Below, piece by piece: positions 33,000 through 44,289 of a stretch of 64,000 nucleotides of DNA (position 1 is its first letter; each line of letters begins with the position of its first letter). The notes under the pieces are model-generated. The model ran no database searches, was not told the DNA's origin, and saw only the letters and a list, made by a program, of their open reading frames with translations. This DNA is from Gnetum montanum (Eukaryota > Streptophyta > Gnetopsida > Gnetales > Gnetaceae): the NCBI GenBank assembly GCA_015680685.1, contig MNCI01027068.1, positions 62,001 through 126,000 of the forward strand. The letters are read 5' to 3'. Position numbers and translations under genes: made by a program.

Positions 33000-33860
33000 A
33001 CCAAGGATTCTAGAGAGCTTAAATATGTTTCCCAGCTCATTACAAAAATAGTTGATCTGGGAATTTTGCAGATCTTAACAATAGATGCAATTTGTCAAGT
33101 CCTTTTGATTTGTGGAATACTTATTTGAAGGGCAATTCTACACATGCATTTATATTCTGGGATAAAGAAGTAGATGCCAACGTAATTGTTTTGGCCTTTA
33201 TAGCGACTAAAACTTTCAATGGAGTAAATTGGCAGGTAGTTGCTGATTTTTCGTGGTATAAAATACAAGGTGCAGGGAAGGTTCATTCGGGTTTTATGGA
33301 AGCCTTTGGTGTGGCAAACAGAAATGAAATAGTAGACCTTCCAAAACATGTCCAAGAGGATTCATCAGAAAATACTGAGAAACCTTTGGCATACTCCACT
33401 CTTATACAAGAATTGCAGAAACTATTTTCAGCCCACAAAAATGCAAAATTTTTGATCAAAGGCCACAGTCTCAGAGGGCGATTGGCAGTTCTGTTCAGTG
33501 CTTTGCTCATCATGGAGAAGCAGAACAAATTCATGGAGAGGCTCATGGGTGTATACTGTATACACATATGGACAACCCAGGGTTGGGAATGCAGATTTTG
33601 GGAATTTCATGAATTTGCATGTCACCCATATCCATATGTTTCCTGGCACGTTACAATTCAAACATTTTGTAACGTGCATGTATTACAACAGCATCTACCA
33701 TGAACAGAATGTGGCTGAGGCTCCAAATAGGGATTTCTGGATCAACGCTCTGTGGGAAACCACGATGTGTATAATTTTTGCCAAGTTGCTTGAGCAGGCT
33801 TATGGCGGAGTAGCAACAGCAAGTTCCCTGTACACAGCCTGGAAATATGGTATGCTTTGA
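33000..33860 (+). pseudogene. Class 3 (OBL1-like) triacylglycerol lipase pseudogene
   Basis: The translation follows the plant oil-body/triacylglycerol lipase family (Lipase_3). FDLWNTYLKG (33104-33133) and KEVDANVIVLAF with FSWYKIQGAGKVHSGFMEAF (33250-33310) match the region leading to the active site. The nucleophile elbow GHSLRGRLAVLF (33460-33500) has Arg where family members have Gly (GHSLGG). A frameshift near 33545 moves coding to the frame containing YTYGQPRVGNADFG (33555-33600). The RYFRFVYCNDMVPR-type segment is then missing, and FKHFVTCMYYNSIY (33659-33700) follows. Coding ends at 33860. Upstream, RELKYVSQLITKIV (33015-33060) may be an earlier part in another frame. Family enzymes release fatty acids from lipid. 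This copy is dead. Confidence 0.85.
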
Positions 33861-33865
33861 AGACA

Positions 33866-34426
33866 TGAGTTTCAGACTTCGCCCACATATTCTACAAAAC
33901 TGACAAATCTGTGAAAGCAGATACAGAGCTTGAGACATCTTGAGAAGAGATCGTGAAAGTGATGCCCAATGATATGCAATATGATTCTACCGTGTAGTAC
34001 CAGCTAGTGTCGCGTTGCGAGCCATTAAAGCTCTAACAACGCTAATTTGAACTGCATTTACATCCCGTTCTGCTGTAAATTTTGGGCAGTATCCTTAGAT
34101 AGGAAACATGTCCAACATGCCCACCATGACATGGAGGCTGCTACCGCAAAAAGAAAATAAAGAGGAGGAGGTGTACAATGGACAGTTACAGAGCTTCAGG
34201 CCTAAGAGGACTACTGAGAAAGAAGCTAAGGATGCCTTCGGGAGTTTTTCTGTACGGTTGGTAGAAATTGAGAAGAATGTGGGTGGTAGGAATAATGGTT
34301 CTAATCTGCCCAACAAGATCAGGCCCTACACAGGTGTCTTACGTGCTACTATATCCTAATATCAGCAACCTGTCTCGCAATGGTGGAATTACAGGCCACA
34401 TAGTACCAAACAACAACTCTATTTGA
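33866..34426 (+). pseudogene. Lipoxygenase C-terminal pseudogene
   Basis: Starting a few bases after the lipase part, the frames read FAHIFYKTDKSVKADTELET, a TGA where Trp-Trp is expected, EEIVKV (33880-33965), then LTTLI and AVNFGQYP (34035-34090), PTMTWRLLPQ (34120-34150), FGSFSVRLVEIEKNV (34237-34281), and after a frameshift YPNISNLSRNGGITGHIVPN and NNNSI followed by TGA at 34424. These are the ordered motifs of the plant lipoxygenase C-terminal domain, including the ...SI end whose terminal Ile is an iron ligand in active enzymes. Stops, two or more frameshifts and an internal deletion after RLLPQ make it non-functional. Only the last quarter of the gene is present. Confidence 0.85.
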
Positions 34427-35689
34427 AATTCTAAGTACCGATCCGACCATGAGCCAAATATATCGATCCATTCATGGTGTTTCCATCAACTGGATCACTT
34501 TGATCTCCTTCTGTTTTTCATTTGTTAACCTTGTTTTTTTTTTTCTTAAAAGAAATGTATTGTATTTTTCTTTTTTTTGTTTGGCATTCCTACTACTACA
34601 ATAGGAAAGAAAAACATAGTTGCCTACCATAGCCTGCCTTTTCTTTCTACTTCAGAGTTTCTGAAGTCTACGTTTAATGGCAGAGTTTGTAAGTAATCGC
34701 AGGGTCTATGCATCTTATAACATTTTACTTTCACTTAAAAATAAAAGACTCAAAAAAGAGTGCTTCAGTTATTAACATTAAGATTAAATGTTTAATCTTC
34801 CTTCCCTGTTCATTTATGAATAGCAATACTGTTAGTTGTGATCTTTGTATGCAGGTTACAGCAGAGAGCCAAACTCCAAAAGGCAGAAGGAAAAAAGCAA
34901 CTGAAGAGGTAGCAGTTTGTCTTGCAGAGAAGATAGACTAGAGGGTAGGGGAAGGGTCTTCATCTCTCCAGTTTTCTCTATCTAAAATATGGAGCTTGAT
35001 GGGATCCCTTTTCTTTTAGTCTCCTTGACCAGTTTAGGTCCCTTCAGATTGAAGAAGAGGACCTAAATTACACATCGTACCTTTATAAGAAGGTTTCTTT
35101 AGCTTACCGATGGTCCAGCAGTCTTCGCATAAGGATCTGTTGGAGGAAGTTTATCATTTGGAAGGGCATGCAAGCAAGTTGTTGCAAGAAGCTATTTAGT
35201 TGGCAAAAGAAATTAGAAGATCACCAAAGAGCTAAGTTTCTTTTGAATTTTAGAAGAGTGTCAATTTTATGTTTTGCCCAGTTGTGATTTTTAGTTTATT
35301 TTGTTATCCTTGCAAACCTTGAGATCTATAGTTTGTAAGTTGATGGATTTAAGCAACTACCCAAATCTGATTCCAGTCTTGACTATAATAATGATCTAAG
35401 CTTTGTTTTTTACTGTTCCATCATTTTCAGAAGCTATTTAACTTCAATTCATTTCCTTTATTAAAAAGGTCTACTATTCATTTATGTTTAAGTGTGTTTC
35501 TCCCTATTAATTATTTTATTTTTTCTGTTCACTGATATTTTGATGTTAAACTGAATCTGTGATTTTTTTTCATTTGGAAAATTTTATGTTAGTTAGGATT
35601 TCTTTAATATTTCAGCATTGCACTTTTTATCTTCATCGTAAGAATGAGGTTAAACAATGTTTTCATTTAACAATTAGTTTTTGGTTTAT
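34427..35689. other. Region after the lipoxygenase pseudogene, no gene assigned
   Basis: T-rich stretches (34525-34590) and a short frame to 34941 with a basic end (PKGRRKKATEE) preceded by a TGCAG acceptor-like site (34851-34855). It may include the old 3' flank of the lipoxygenase or another degraded exon. Nothing else is supportable. Confidence 0.3.
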
Positions 35690-36081
35690 GATTTTAAACA
35701 TCATAGTACCTTTAGTTAGTTGAGACTATTTTAGCTTTTCATACCTATATAGGAGACACCCTTGATGATAGTCTTTTTGAACATGCTAATCAAAAAAGTG
35801 TTGATGTGAAAATTTATGCATTAACACCCTCTTTTGGTGGTAAAAGGAGGACCTGTTTTTATTTTCCTGATTCTATCTTTTTGTGCTCTTTATTTTCTTA
35901 TTTTAATCTTGTGATCCTTACCTTTGTTCTAGCTTTGGTATGATGGTTTATTTAATAAAGTCATTCTATTTTATGTCTTCTTTTCAAAAATTCTGCACTT
36001 AATGTTTCTTTTAATCTATTACGGTTTTAGTTTTTTAAAATATAATAATTTTCTATTTATTTTAAATTTATAGTTTATCAT
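35690..36081 (+). repeat. F-family LTR end plus leader fragment
   Basis: Matches the end of the F 5' LTR and its leader (39420-39560 and 56660-56860). TTAACACCCTCTTTTGGTGG (35821-35840) and ggtaaaaggaggacc correspond to CATCAACATCTTTTTAGTGC and tagaaggaggacc (39531-39556). The following ttttcaaaaattctgcactt (about 35980) corresponds to the stretch at 56720. The LTR part ends at 35826. Confidence 0.7.
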
Positions 36082-36210
36082 TGTTGATGCATAAATATGG
36101 GTCACGCTGAAAAACTCATTTTAAGAGCCTGTTGCCTAGGGTGCCTCTTATATGGGTACGAAACCTACGAAAACTCTCAACTAGTAAGGGCAACTTGGTG
36201 TTTTAACAAA
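36082..36210 (-). repeat. F-family LTR end in opposite orientation
   Basis: TGTTGATG (36082-36089) is the complement of the LTR terminus CATCAACA. The continuing sequence, with gaaaaactcattttaag and ttgcctagggtgcc (36108-36155), is the complement of 39450-39500. It adjoins the plus-oriented fragment, making a tail-to-tail pair. Its far end is unclear. Confidence 0.65.
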
Positions 36211-36283
36211 CAGAAACCATTGCATTTAATAATACTAATAATCTAAAAAATGCAGAGTTTTAAAATTAAATTTAGTGGCTGAA

Positions 36284-36316
36284 CGATAACAATAACAATA
36301 ACAATAACAATAACAA
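36284..36316 (+). repeat. (AATAAC)n microsatellite
   Basis: About five and a half uninterrupted hexamer units. Confidence 0.9.
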
Positions 36317-36329
36317 ATGTATTTCTGGA

Positions 36330-37664
36330 GAATGAATCTAAGGTCATTCGCAAAGTAAACTTTAGGGAATAAATTAACAATTTGGCAAGGAATATTAAAT
36401 AAAAGTAATTGTTGATTATACAAGTTCTAAAATCAAGTGACTTAAAGAAAAAATGACATAACCTTTTAATACGAACAAAGACTTTGTAATTAAACTGTTT
36501 CTCTTAACTGTAAATGACTAAACATACAACAAAGACTAAAGCTCACAGCTCTTGGAATAACAAATTAGAAGGTTGAAACAAAAAACTTAGCTCAACATAG
36601 AAATCTGGATCTTTGCCGCCAGATGTGCAATCTGCTGGAGTAGTTTTCCAACCTGTACCTCCAACCAATAAGCCTCCTTCAACAGATCTTTACACTCCAA
36701 TAAGCCTTCTTCAACATATCCTTAGGCTAGGATTGCTGGACAATCAATAAGCCGTAAAAAAAAAATAAAATTACTTATTCAAGTACAACCCATAGCTTAG
36801 GTCATCTTCTTCAACTCAAAGGGATCTAAACTCGTCTAAGAAAATGAAAAGAATAAAAAGGAAATCACTAAATGGGATTATGATTTTTTTTTAAAGTCTA
36901 ATGGCAGCTCTAGGGTATGTACGTTTGTGGTTTTAGGTAAAGAAAAATACAAAGATCCTCTCTTATTTTCTTTGGACCAACCTCACTTTCATTGCAATTA
37001 TGAGGAGGATTTTAAGAGTTCTAATTTTTCCTTCCCTTCCTTTGCTGCTGCGTCACCTTCTATCAATTCCCCTCCCATTGAAACCTACACACCAAACCAA
37101 CAAAAGTGAAAGACAAACTGTTGTGAAAGAAAAAAAATAGAAAATATTAAATGTTTTTTATTATTTAAATACAATAAATAATATTGTAAGTTAGATAACA
37201 TTTACAGAAAATGCACACATTGAGTCACACACTAGCATTGCAACTTCAAGCTAACATCAACATGCATTGAGGTGACATTTAAAAACCACATGCAGGGGAA
37301 CTCGAATGTCACCCACATGTAAGCCAGGTGAGCCACCTTTCAAAGTGCTACCATCCTTAACATCAATTGCCTCAAAGGATCTATGGCTGAGGTTGGTCAC
37401 ATAGGCACATGGAATGCCATGATGACCTAGGCACTAGATCTTCCACCCTTGTTACGTACCACCACCTTGACATGCACAAATAGTTCACCATCTTTGCATG
37501 TTTGGGTAGTCGGTTGAAGGGTTTGGCCTCATGTTCATGATTATCATGGGGATCTTTGTAAACTCTTCTAGCTACCATGTTATTGGTAGTTTATCGGATA
37601 GATTATAGGCATCAAAGATAGCGTCATTGATAGCCTGTCCGTCCATCGAGCTTGACGGGTTAAC
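36330..37664. other. Intergenic, no gene seen
   Basis: No domain is recognised. Part of 37280-37640 is less AT-rich, and minus-strand translations there (such as IDVKDGSTLKGG) look mildly protein-like in changing frames, but I cannot assign them. Confidence 0.35.
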
Positions 37665-39538
37665 TATTGATGCCAACATTGCCCATGCTAGGCACGTGGC
37701 TATGACTGTTTAGTTTCAATTCTATGATGGTTAGGGATCCTATGAGTTATAAATCCCATGCATGATGATTTTTCTTTTAATAATAATATCTAAACATTTC
37801 AAAGAATACAAGGATTCTATAAATATTTAAATTATCAATTTTTGGTGGTTCATAGTTAATGCCCAATTAACGAGATTGATTTGCTCTTTGTTTAAGCCAA
37901 CATCAACAAAACCATGAACTGAAATTAGTTATTCTGTGTTGTATGAGTATAACAAGTACTCAATCTTGCCACCCTAACTCCCATGACAAACTAGGCACAA
38001 AGCTTAACCCATTGAGTTATATTCATTTAATAACAAAACTTTATGTTTTATTTAAAACATATATAAGGCAATTATGGCCATTGAACCTTAATATGAAATT
38101 AAAAGACCTAAAACCATTAGCCTTACCAAAAGAAAGATATGTATTCTACCAAAATTACCCAACAAATAAATAAGGCTTATTTAACTTTAATGAAATGTAT
38201 AAAGATATAACGCTGTGAGGCAAACTATTAGGTTTGATAATGAATTCCTTGAAAATATGCTTGGCCGCAAACTTTAATGCATCATTAACATTTCATTGTT
38301 AGAGCTCCATACACGTTCCTGCCGTGACACAAAACTAAAAACTAAAAATCTCAGTTCTCGCCCAGAGTAAGAGACCAAGGAAAATACTGAAGAAGATTTT
38401 AAGACCCCATGACGCTTTCATTTTAAACAATAGATGAATTAGTGGACGATGACGTGGGCAAGCGAGACATGCGGAGGTGGTGGACGTAATGGTGGCGAAC
38501 GTGCAACATGGGCATTCAATGGCACCAGCTGGGAGGTGCTATAAAAGCAGCGACAAAGTAGCAGGCCAGGAGGAGGGTCTCTCTAGCTAGCTAGCACAAG
38601 GAAATCCCTCTCTTTTTGTGTGAAGATGACGATCGAGCAGGAAATGGTATCTTTGAGCCTCCCTCTCTGCCAGTGTAGGCAAGCAACGGGGATGTCGAGA
38701 CTGGGGCAGTGCGATGTTGAGACGGGCGCCAATGGACGATAGTCGGGGGCATCTACAAGTGTTTGTAGGTTTCTGGAAGCATCTGCAAAAGGTGACGATA
38801 TTGTAAGTGGTGGTTGTGCCAGAGCTACAGGCAGCGGTCACATGGCAATTGCAAGCAGCGGTCGTGTGGAAGGGGAATTAGCGGTGGCAAACACATCAGC
38901 AAAGTGACGACAATAACCAGGGTTGGTAGGCAGGTGAGTGTAACCGATGGCCTGTGTGACGGTGCGCGGTGTGAATAGCAACGGTCAGGGGTCAACTGTC
39001 GGCAGCAACAATGGTGGTGCGCATCACCAGCGAAGGAGGTGTGCATGGCACCAGCAGTCCAACAGTAGCAATGCGTGGCGGACGATGGCGGACGATGGTG
39101 GACAGCAGTGCATCAGCATCTCAGCAACTGGCGACGGTAGCCTTAGCTCAACTAGAGCTACTAGAAGATGTTACATTTGTTTTCATTTTGAGCTACGTTA
39201 TTGTTCCATTTTGTTATATTTTTATGAATTGAGGTCTTTATGCTGTGGTTTAAACACAAAACTCACTCTGCTTTAATTTTACATTTTATTGATCTTGAGT
39301 TTTATTGGAAATTTTAAAGTAAATGGTTGATTTTTTGTGAAAGTTATCTGAACTATCCTTTATATTTCCTTGTTGAAATTGTTTAACTTATTAGCATCTA
39401 TATACATTACAAAACACCATGTTGCCCAACTAGTTGAAACTATATACATTACATACCCATACAAAAGGCTCCCTAGGCAATAGTCTCCTTAAATGAGTTT
39501 TTTCAGTTGTTGATGTGTCCAAAATTTACACATCAACA
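37665..39538 (+). repeat. 5' LTR of element F
   Basis: Starts TATTGATGCC (expected TGTTGATGCC) and ends TTTACACATCAACA, so the termini are inverted copies. It matches 61074-62498 along its length: gatggttagggatcctatgag (37731 and 61139), aaaagacctaaaaccatt (38101 and 61511), gagctccatacac/tg (38303 and 61723). A TATA box (GCTATAAAAGCAGCG, 38538-38552) lies before a GC-rich part. Length 1874 bp. The ORFs 38587-39276 on both strands lie in this LTR and are not genes. Confidence 0.85.
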
Positions 39539-39904
39539 TCTTTTTAGTGCTAGAAGGAGGACCACCTTTAGCTTTCATTTTCCATTTTCTGAAATATCAA
39601 TTTTTCTTATTTTAGTTACTTTGAACTTTTAATTTCCTATTCAATTTTCTTTCTTTATTACCCAAAACCTTTATTATCCATTTCTATTTCCTATTTTAGT
39701 GACAGTCATTTATTTTCCAATTACTACTTTTGAAATTTAGTTTCTACTACCTAAAAATTTCTATTCTTTAGTTTTTGAAAACTTTTATTTTCCAATTTTA
39801 GTTACTCAAATCTTTATTGGCTCATTTCTAATACTAGTTTTAGTTAACAGTCACCTGTTTTTAGCTTTATTGCTTTGTTTCAGTTTTATTTTCAAAATCC
39901 TAAA
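39539..39904 (+). other. Leader of element F, T-rich (continues at 56628)
   Basis: Begins TCTTTTTAGTGCTAGAAGG right after the LTR. This is where a primer site is expected, but I cannot match it to a specific tRNA with confidence. Repetitive T/C-rich leader follows, cut at 39909 by element C and resumed at 56628-57015. Confidence 0.6.
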
Positions 39905-39910
39905 CCTTCT

Positions 39911-40130
39911 GATGAGAGCAGTTACTCTAGCAGTTATTCTAATTATTAGAGTAGTTACTTTAGCAATTACTCTAATTATTAGAGTGGTTACTCTAATAGT
40001 TATTCTAATTATTAGAGTGGTTACTCTATCGGTTACTCTAGCAATTATTCTAATTATTAAGGTGGTTACTCTAGCGGTTATTTTAGCAGTTATTTTAATT
40101 ATTAGAGCGGTTACTTTAATTATTATAGTA
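39911..40130 (+). repeat. U3 repeat module of C (5' copy)
   Basis: Alternating GTTACTCTAGC-type 10-12-base units and CTCTAATTATTAGAG units (7-base inverted arms around one base) fill the space from the LTR start to the TATA box. The same module is at 55670-55845. Confidence 0.85.
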
Positions 40131-40321
40131 GTTGCTCCCAAGTCTATAAATACAGTGCCTAGGCGCACAACTGGAAAGGAGTCTTTTAGTAGCCGAGTAG
40201 CGAAACTCTTGTAGTCTGTTTGAAAGTTAGAGTAATTTTTAAGTGCTTGCAGCAGCAGAAGGTCTAAATGTGGATGGATCTTTATTCGAGCATTGTGTAC
40301 CTGAGCACACCTTGTGTACAG

Positions 40322-40403
40322 NNNNNNNNNNNNNNNNNNNNNNNNNNNNNNNNNNNNNNNNNNNNNNNNNNNNNNNNNNNNNNNNNNNNNNNNNNNNNNN
40401 NNN
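40322..40403. other. Assembly gap (82 N)
   Basis: Within the C 5' LTR. The missing part corresponds roughly to 56030-56325 of the 3' LTR, so the true gap is longer than 82 bases. Confidence 0.97.
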
Positions 40404-40705
40404 CTAGTGTTAGGATTAGTTAGAACTTAGTTAATGAGTAGTTAAGTTAAATTAGTCACTTAGTTACCTCTCTCCTTCCTTACTAGCATAGGACATAAAA
40501 ACATAAAAGCTATAAAAATTATATGCCTCAAGCTTACTTAACCATACAATCGTGACATACAAGTAAGCTTGGGAAGACAATGATCAACTAACCCTTCCTT
40601 GTTCCATAAGGGCACATAAGCACTTAGTGCTTGGAATTTAATTGGATTGTGCGTGAAATGCTCATATTCGTATGGTTGAGCGTAGGGGTACCTCGTCGCT
40701 CATCA

Positions 40706-40725
40706 TTGACACCGTTACCAGGGAC
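40706..40725 (+). promoter_or_regulatory. Primer-binding site of element C (tRNA-Asp type, degenerate)
   Basis: TGACACCGTTACCAGGGAC follows the LTR by one base. It matches, with a few transitions, TGGCGCCATTGTCGGGGAC of element D, and both resemble the complement of a plant tRNA-Asp 3' end. The changes are the C-to-T and G-to-A type expected from methylation decay. Confidence 0.75.
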
Positions 40726-40841
40726 TTAGTTGTTTGTGTTCTAATTAGAACTTAGGAAATCATTCACATCGTTGGAACGAACCCTCAGAATTGGTTGAGA
40801 AAATAATAAACAAGAATACATGACACACTAAACAGACAAGT

Positions 40842-43160
40842 ATGTCTCCTTCTTCGTATGAAAGCACCTCACCGCCTAGGTTTGAAATAGGAAACAATCG
40901 GCGACGTAATACACATGACGTTGATTCGCCAGTCCCTCAACAAGTTTGAGTGGTATATATTTATCCTGATGAGTATAGATGAGTATATACCAGAATTTAC
41001 CTTTATCCTCCATCAGATAAAGAACTGCATTGGCGAGACTTAGAGGGTAACATAGTGTTACCTCCCGATCGTTTAGTCTCGAGCATATTTCTTCATGCTC
41101 TCACACAAATTGGCATGCCACACTTACACATAAAATACATTGTGCAAGACCATGACTCAAGAGAATACCATCCTATAGAGGCACAACGTCAAAGGGATTT
41201 GCAACAAGAGAGACATCATAAGTCTTTGAAGGGTAAGTGGTCCCAGGATGCCCCACATGTCTTAAGTGAAAATAAGGGTGGTGAACCTACCTTAGGCAGT
41301 CGGCCACACAATGATGTTCATCCCCTTGACTTTGGCCAAGGGGTTGTGTATTAGGACCTTCATTCCACTATTCACAACCCAGGTTTTGATACCCATGGGC
41401 ACAAAGGGTTCGAAAAAGGGACACAAACTCATGATAAAGGTGGACATTTTGATCGCAATCACGATCGGGGTTAAGACCACAGAAGAGAAGGTAGTAGATA
41501 CTGTCATGATGACGGTTCTCCTTATTCTTCACCTTTATCATCTCCTTCACCCTCTCCTTCAATATCCAGATGCGGTCATAAAGAAAAAGACCATGTGGAT
41601 GAAGGTAGACAAAGCAGAAGTCATAGATGAAACAACCAGGAAAGGGGACGAGGGCACTCTAGAGAGTCACAACATAGAAGAAGGGAGAGTAGGGAACAAC
41701 GTAAGCATCATAGATGCCATGGACGAGATGATCACGATGAAATCCTACTTGCTACTCGAAGTATTTTAGACATAAATGAGGCTTTTAAAATTCCAACAAG
41801 GCACCAGAAAGATAGTAGGATCAATAGATTAGATATGAACAATATCCCACAATTTGAAGGGGGATACAATGTTGATCCTCAAAATCATTTACAAACATTC
41901 CATGATGCATGTTCCTTACAAAACATAGAGAATAAATGGCAACAACTTAAGTTGTTCCTGTGGACACTAGTTAAAGAAGTGGAAAGCTAGTACCGGTCCT
42001 TAGAACTAGAATCTATTTATAGATGGAGTACTATGTTAGAATTATTCAACGATATGTACCAAACGTACTCTCAAGTGTCTAACTTTTGAAAGCAAATCCA
42101 AGGCTAGAAACAAGGAGGACATGAACCCTTGGATGCTACCATGGGACGATACTATGCATTGTTACATTGTTGTCCTAGCCATGGTTATTTGCAAAGGGAT
42201 CAACTATGCCATCTCATGGATGGGCTTAGGCATGAAACGAGAAGAACCCTTGAGACTTATGCCTAAGGGAGACTATCCAAGCTTATGTCCCATCAAATCC
42301 AAAGACTTTTGGAGCAAGTTGCTAAGGAAGAAGATGAGCTATTGAAGAGAGAAAGTGCGGAAGAGTATAATAGAGATCCTTTCCTTTAGAAGAGGGGAGT
42401 AATATTTTGTGAGAATGAAGAAAAGTCATCACTCAAAGAGATAGTGAATAGGAAAACTTTGCCTACCCAAAAGATGACATTATAAGTTTCAGCAAAGGTA
42501 GACCAAATGTGGGATTCCTTAGACAATAGATTTCAAACTATTCTTAAAATAGTAGAGGAGTCTAGAGAGCAAGGTAGTGAGAAAAGAAAAAAAGAAAGAG
42601 GCTGAACATGCACATAGCAAGGGTAAGGGAAAAGTTTCCATCATTAAAGAGGTTGTGGATTCGAAAATAGACAATGATAGTGGATGTGAGATATGTCAAT
42701 ATGACCATCCTAAGGGATGTTGCCCTATAATCTCACATCTGCAGGAGTCTTGGGTGTATGCACTCAACCCACGATTAAACAAAAGGAAAACACCCCAAAG
42801 GTTATCTTATCCTCAAGGTAACCCAAGGCAGTTCCACCAACCCTTAACATATTATCCTAGTGGAACTCCACCACAACCGATTGAGCAATATCCATAGTGG
42901 CAACACCCACAATCATGGGGAATGCCACCACCAAGGCAACAATATCCTTACCAGCAACTTGATCCATATAGATATTACGTGTAGCAACCAATCTCCCCAC
43001 GTGACTCTATTGGTCATGTCACTCCTCAACCTCACTACAAGCCTGCCAGTATTATGGAACTCCCTCTTCTAGAGGTGATATTCTGCAAGCATATAATCCT
43101 TCTCATCTAGCTGCATCTCTTCCACCAATAGCTCCACTACCACCTACTCTCGTGATGCAA
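40842..43160 (+). pseudogene. Gag of element C
   Basis: Begins at the ATG at 40842 (MSPSSYES), parallel to MSSSNKSN in D. The N-terminal part reads LHWRDLEGNIVLPPDR (41023-41070) and is followed by a His/Arg/Ser-rich stretch (41360-41740). The Retrotrans_gag-type core runs from RLDMNNIPQFEGGY (41828) through the YALL segment (42150-42165) to GLRHETRRTLETYA (42222-42263). A zinc-knuckle-like CEICQYDHPKGCC (42688-42726) is one residue shorter than the canonical CCHC spacing. A Pro/Gln/Tyr-rich tail ends it (42780-43150). Several stops and frameshifts, for example near 40948 and 41352. Confidence 0.87.
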
Positions 43161-43161
43161 G

Positions 43162-43960
43162 GTGAAATCCCTATCTAGCCGTAGCAACGTAACGCCAGCA
43201 GATATTAACTCTCAACCTACTATTGGTTCCAACAACCACATGAAGAAAAGACCTTTCTTTAGAACCAACAGTCCAACCAAGCCCTTGCAATCACAAGTGG
43301 CTAATTCCTTAGATGCCTCAGTATCAATCAAAACTTTTGAGCCCCCTTCAACCAAATCACCACACTCAACGCATATGGTCATGCTAACAGATGCCATTAC
43401 CAATTGGATCAAAGCTAGCCACCTCCCCAGGAAATTCTCTAATCTTGAAAGTCCTCTAATATACTTACAAATCATTGGAAATGCGCTATGCAAGGCTCTT
43501 TTGAATTCAGGTTCCGATGTCAACTTGATTTCTTAAGAAGTGTACAAGGCCTGTAACCTGCCTCCATTAAAAAGGAGCAACATCCATCTTGAGTTGGCCG
43601 ACCAGTCCATCACTGTCCCATTGGGACTAGTGGAAGACATTATTACCACTATTTTTGGATGGTCATACCCAGTTGACTTCCTAGTGATTTAGGAAAACAA
43701 CGGTAAGGGGGACTTCCCAATCATAATGGGAAGAGCATGGCTAAGCACCATAATCCACGATCTTTCCCTAGAAATATTAAAGAAAAATACATTCGAAAAG
43801 ATCAAGAAGAAGAAATTTCCATGCATTGCATACAGTGACATAGGGTGTAATTGCGTGCAGAGGTCATGGTTTATGCAAAGTTTAGCATTGCTTGCATGCA
43901 ATCAGTGTGCACAAGTGATTAACATACAAAGATGCCTATATGTAGCAGCCACATGACAAG
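43162..43960 (+). pseudogene. Retropepsin-like protease region of element C
   Basis: Open from 43162 to a TAA at 43534-43536, then in-frame fragments. The active-site loop reads ALLNSGSDVNLIS (43495-43533). The catalytic Asp of the family D-[TS]-G triad is Asn here. Downstream LELADQSITVPLG (43591-43629), FPIIMGRAWLS (43712-43745) and KIKKKKFPCIAY (43801-43836) match the D copy. The family cleaves Gag-Pol. This copy would be inactive. Confidence 0.85.
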
Positions 43961-44289
43961 AAGACACCCAGTGGCTGATAGATGATCAAGAAAGCAGTTC
44001 ACTCATATGCATGGAACCAACTGAGGGTTTGACTTGCACTTACATCGATAGCATAGATGCATTAGAGCAAGTCCATTGCCAACTTCCAAACCTTAACCTT
44101 GAAAATATCAACTGGGGGAGTTGGAAATCCCTAAGAAATTTAAGTAGGATCCCCTTGAGCTAAAATCATTGCCCACTTGTATGGAATACACGTTCTTGAA
44201 AAATAGAAAGCTAGTAATTATTAATACTAAGCTTGTTCTGCAACAAAAAGAGAGACTGCTAAAAGTGATAGATTGATGGTCAAAAGCCT

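Larger units (their letters stand above)
39910..40705 (+). repeat. 5' LTR of element C
   Basis: Starts TGATGAGAGCAG and ends GGGGTACCTCGTCGCTCATCA. It contains the GTTACTCTAG repeat module (39915-40130) followed by TATA box GTCTATAAATAC (40143-40154). The R/U5 part includes gtgtacctgagcacacc and an 82-base N gap (40322-40403). The minus and plus 'TTLIIRI/ITLIIRV' ORFs at 39851-40214 are translations of the repeat. Confidence 0.9.

Noticed and set aside
37381-37578. 65-codon minus ORF just before the F 5' LTR
   Set aside because: Neighbouring frames look equally protein-like but none continues. No family recognised.
38587-39276. Overlapping ORFs in a GC-rich stretch
   Set aside because: They lie inside the F 5' LTR and are not conserved in the 3' LTR (62050-62440).
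39851-40214. Ile/Thr/Val-rich ORFs on both strands (also 55652-55904)
   Set aside because: Both strands are open because of the GTTACTCTAG repeat module in the C LTRs. They are not proteins.
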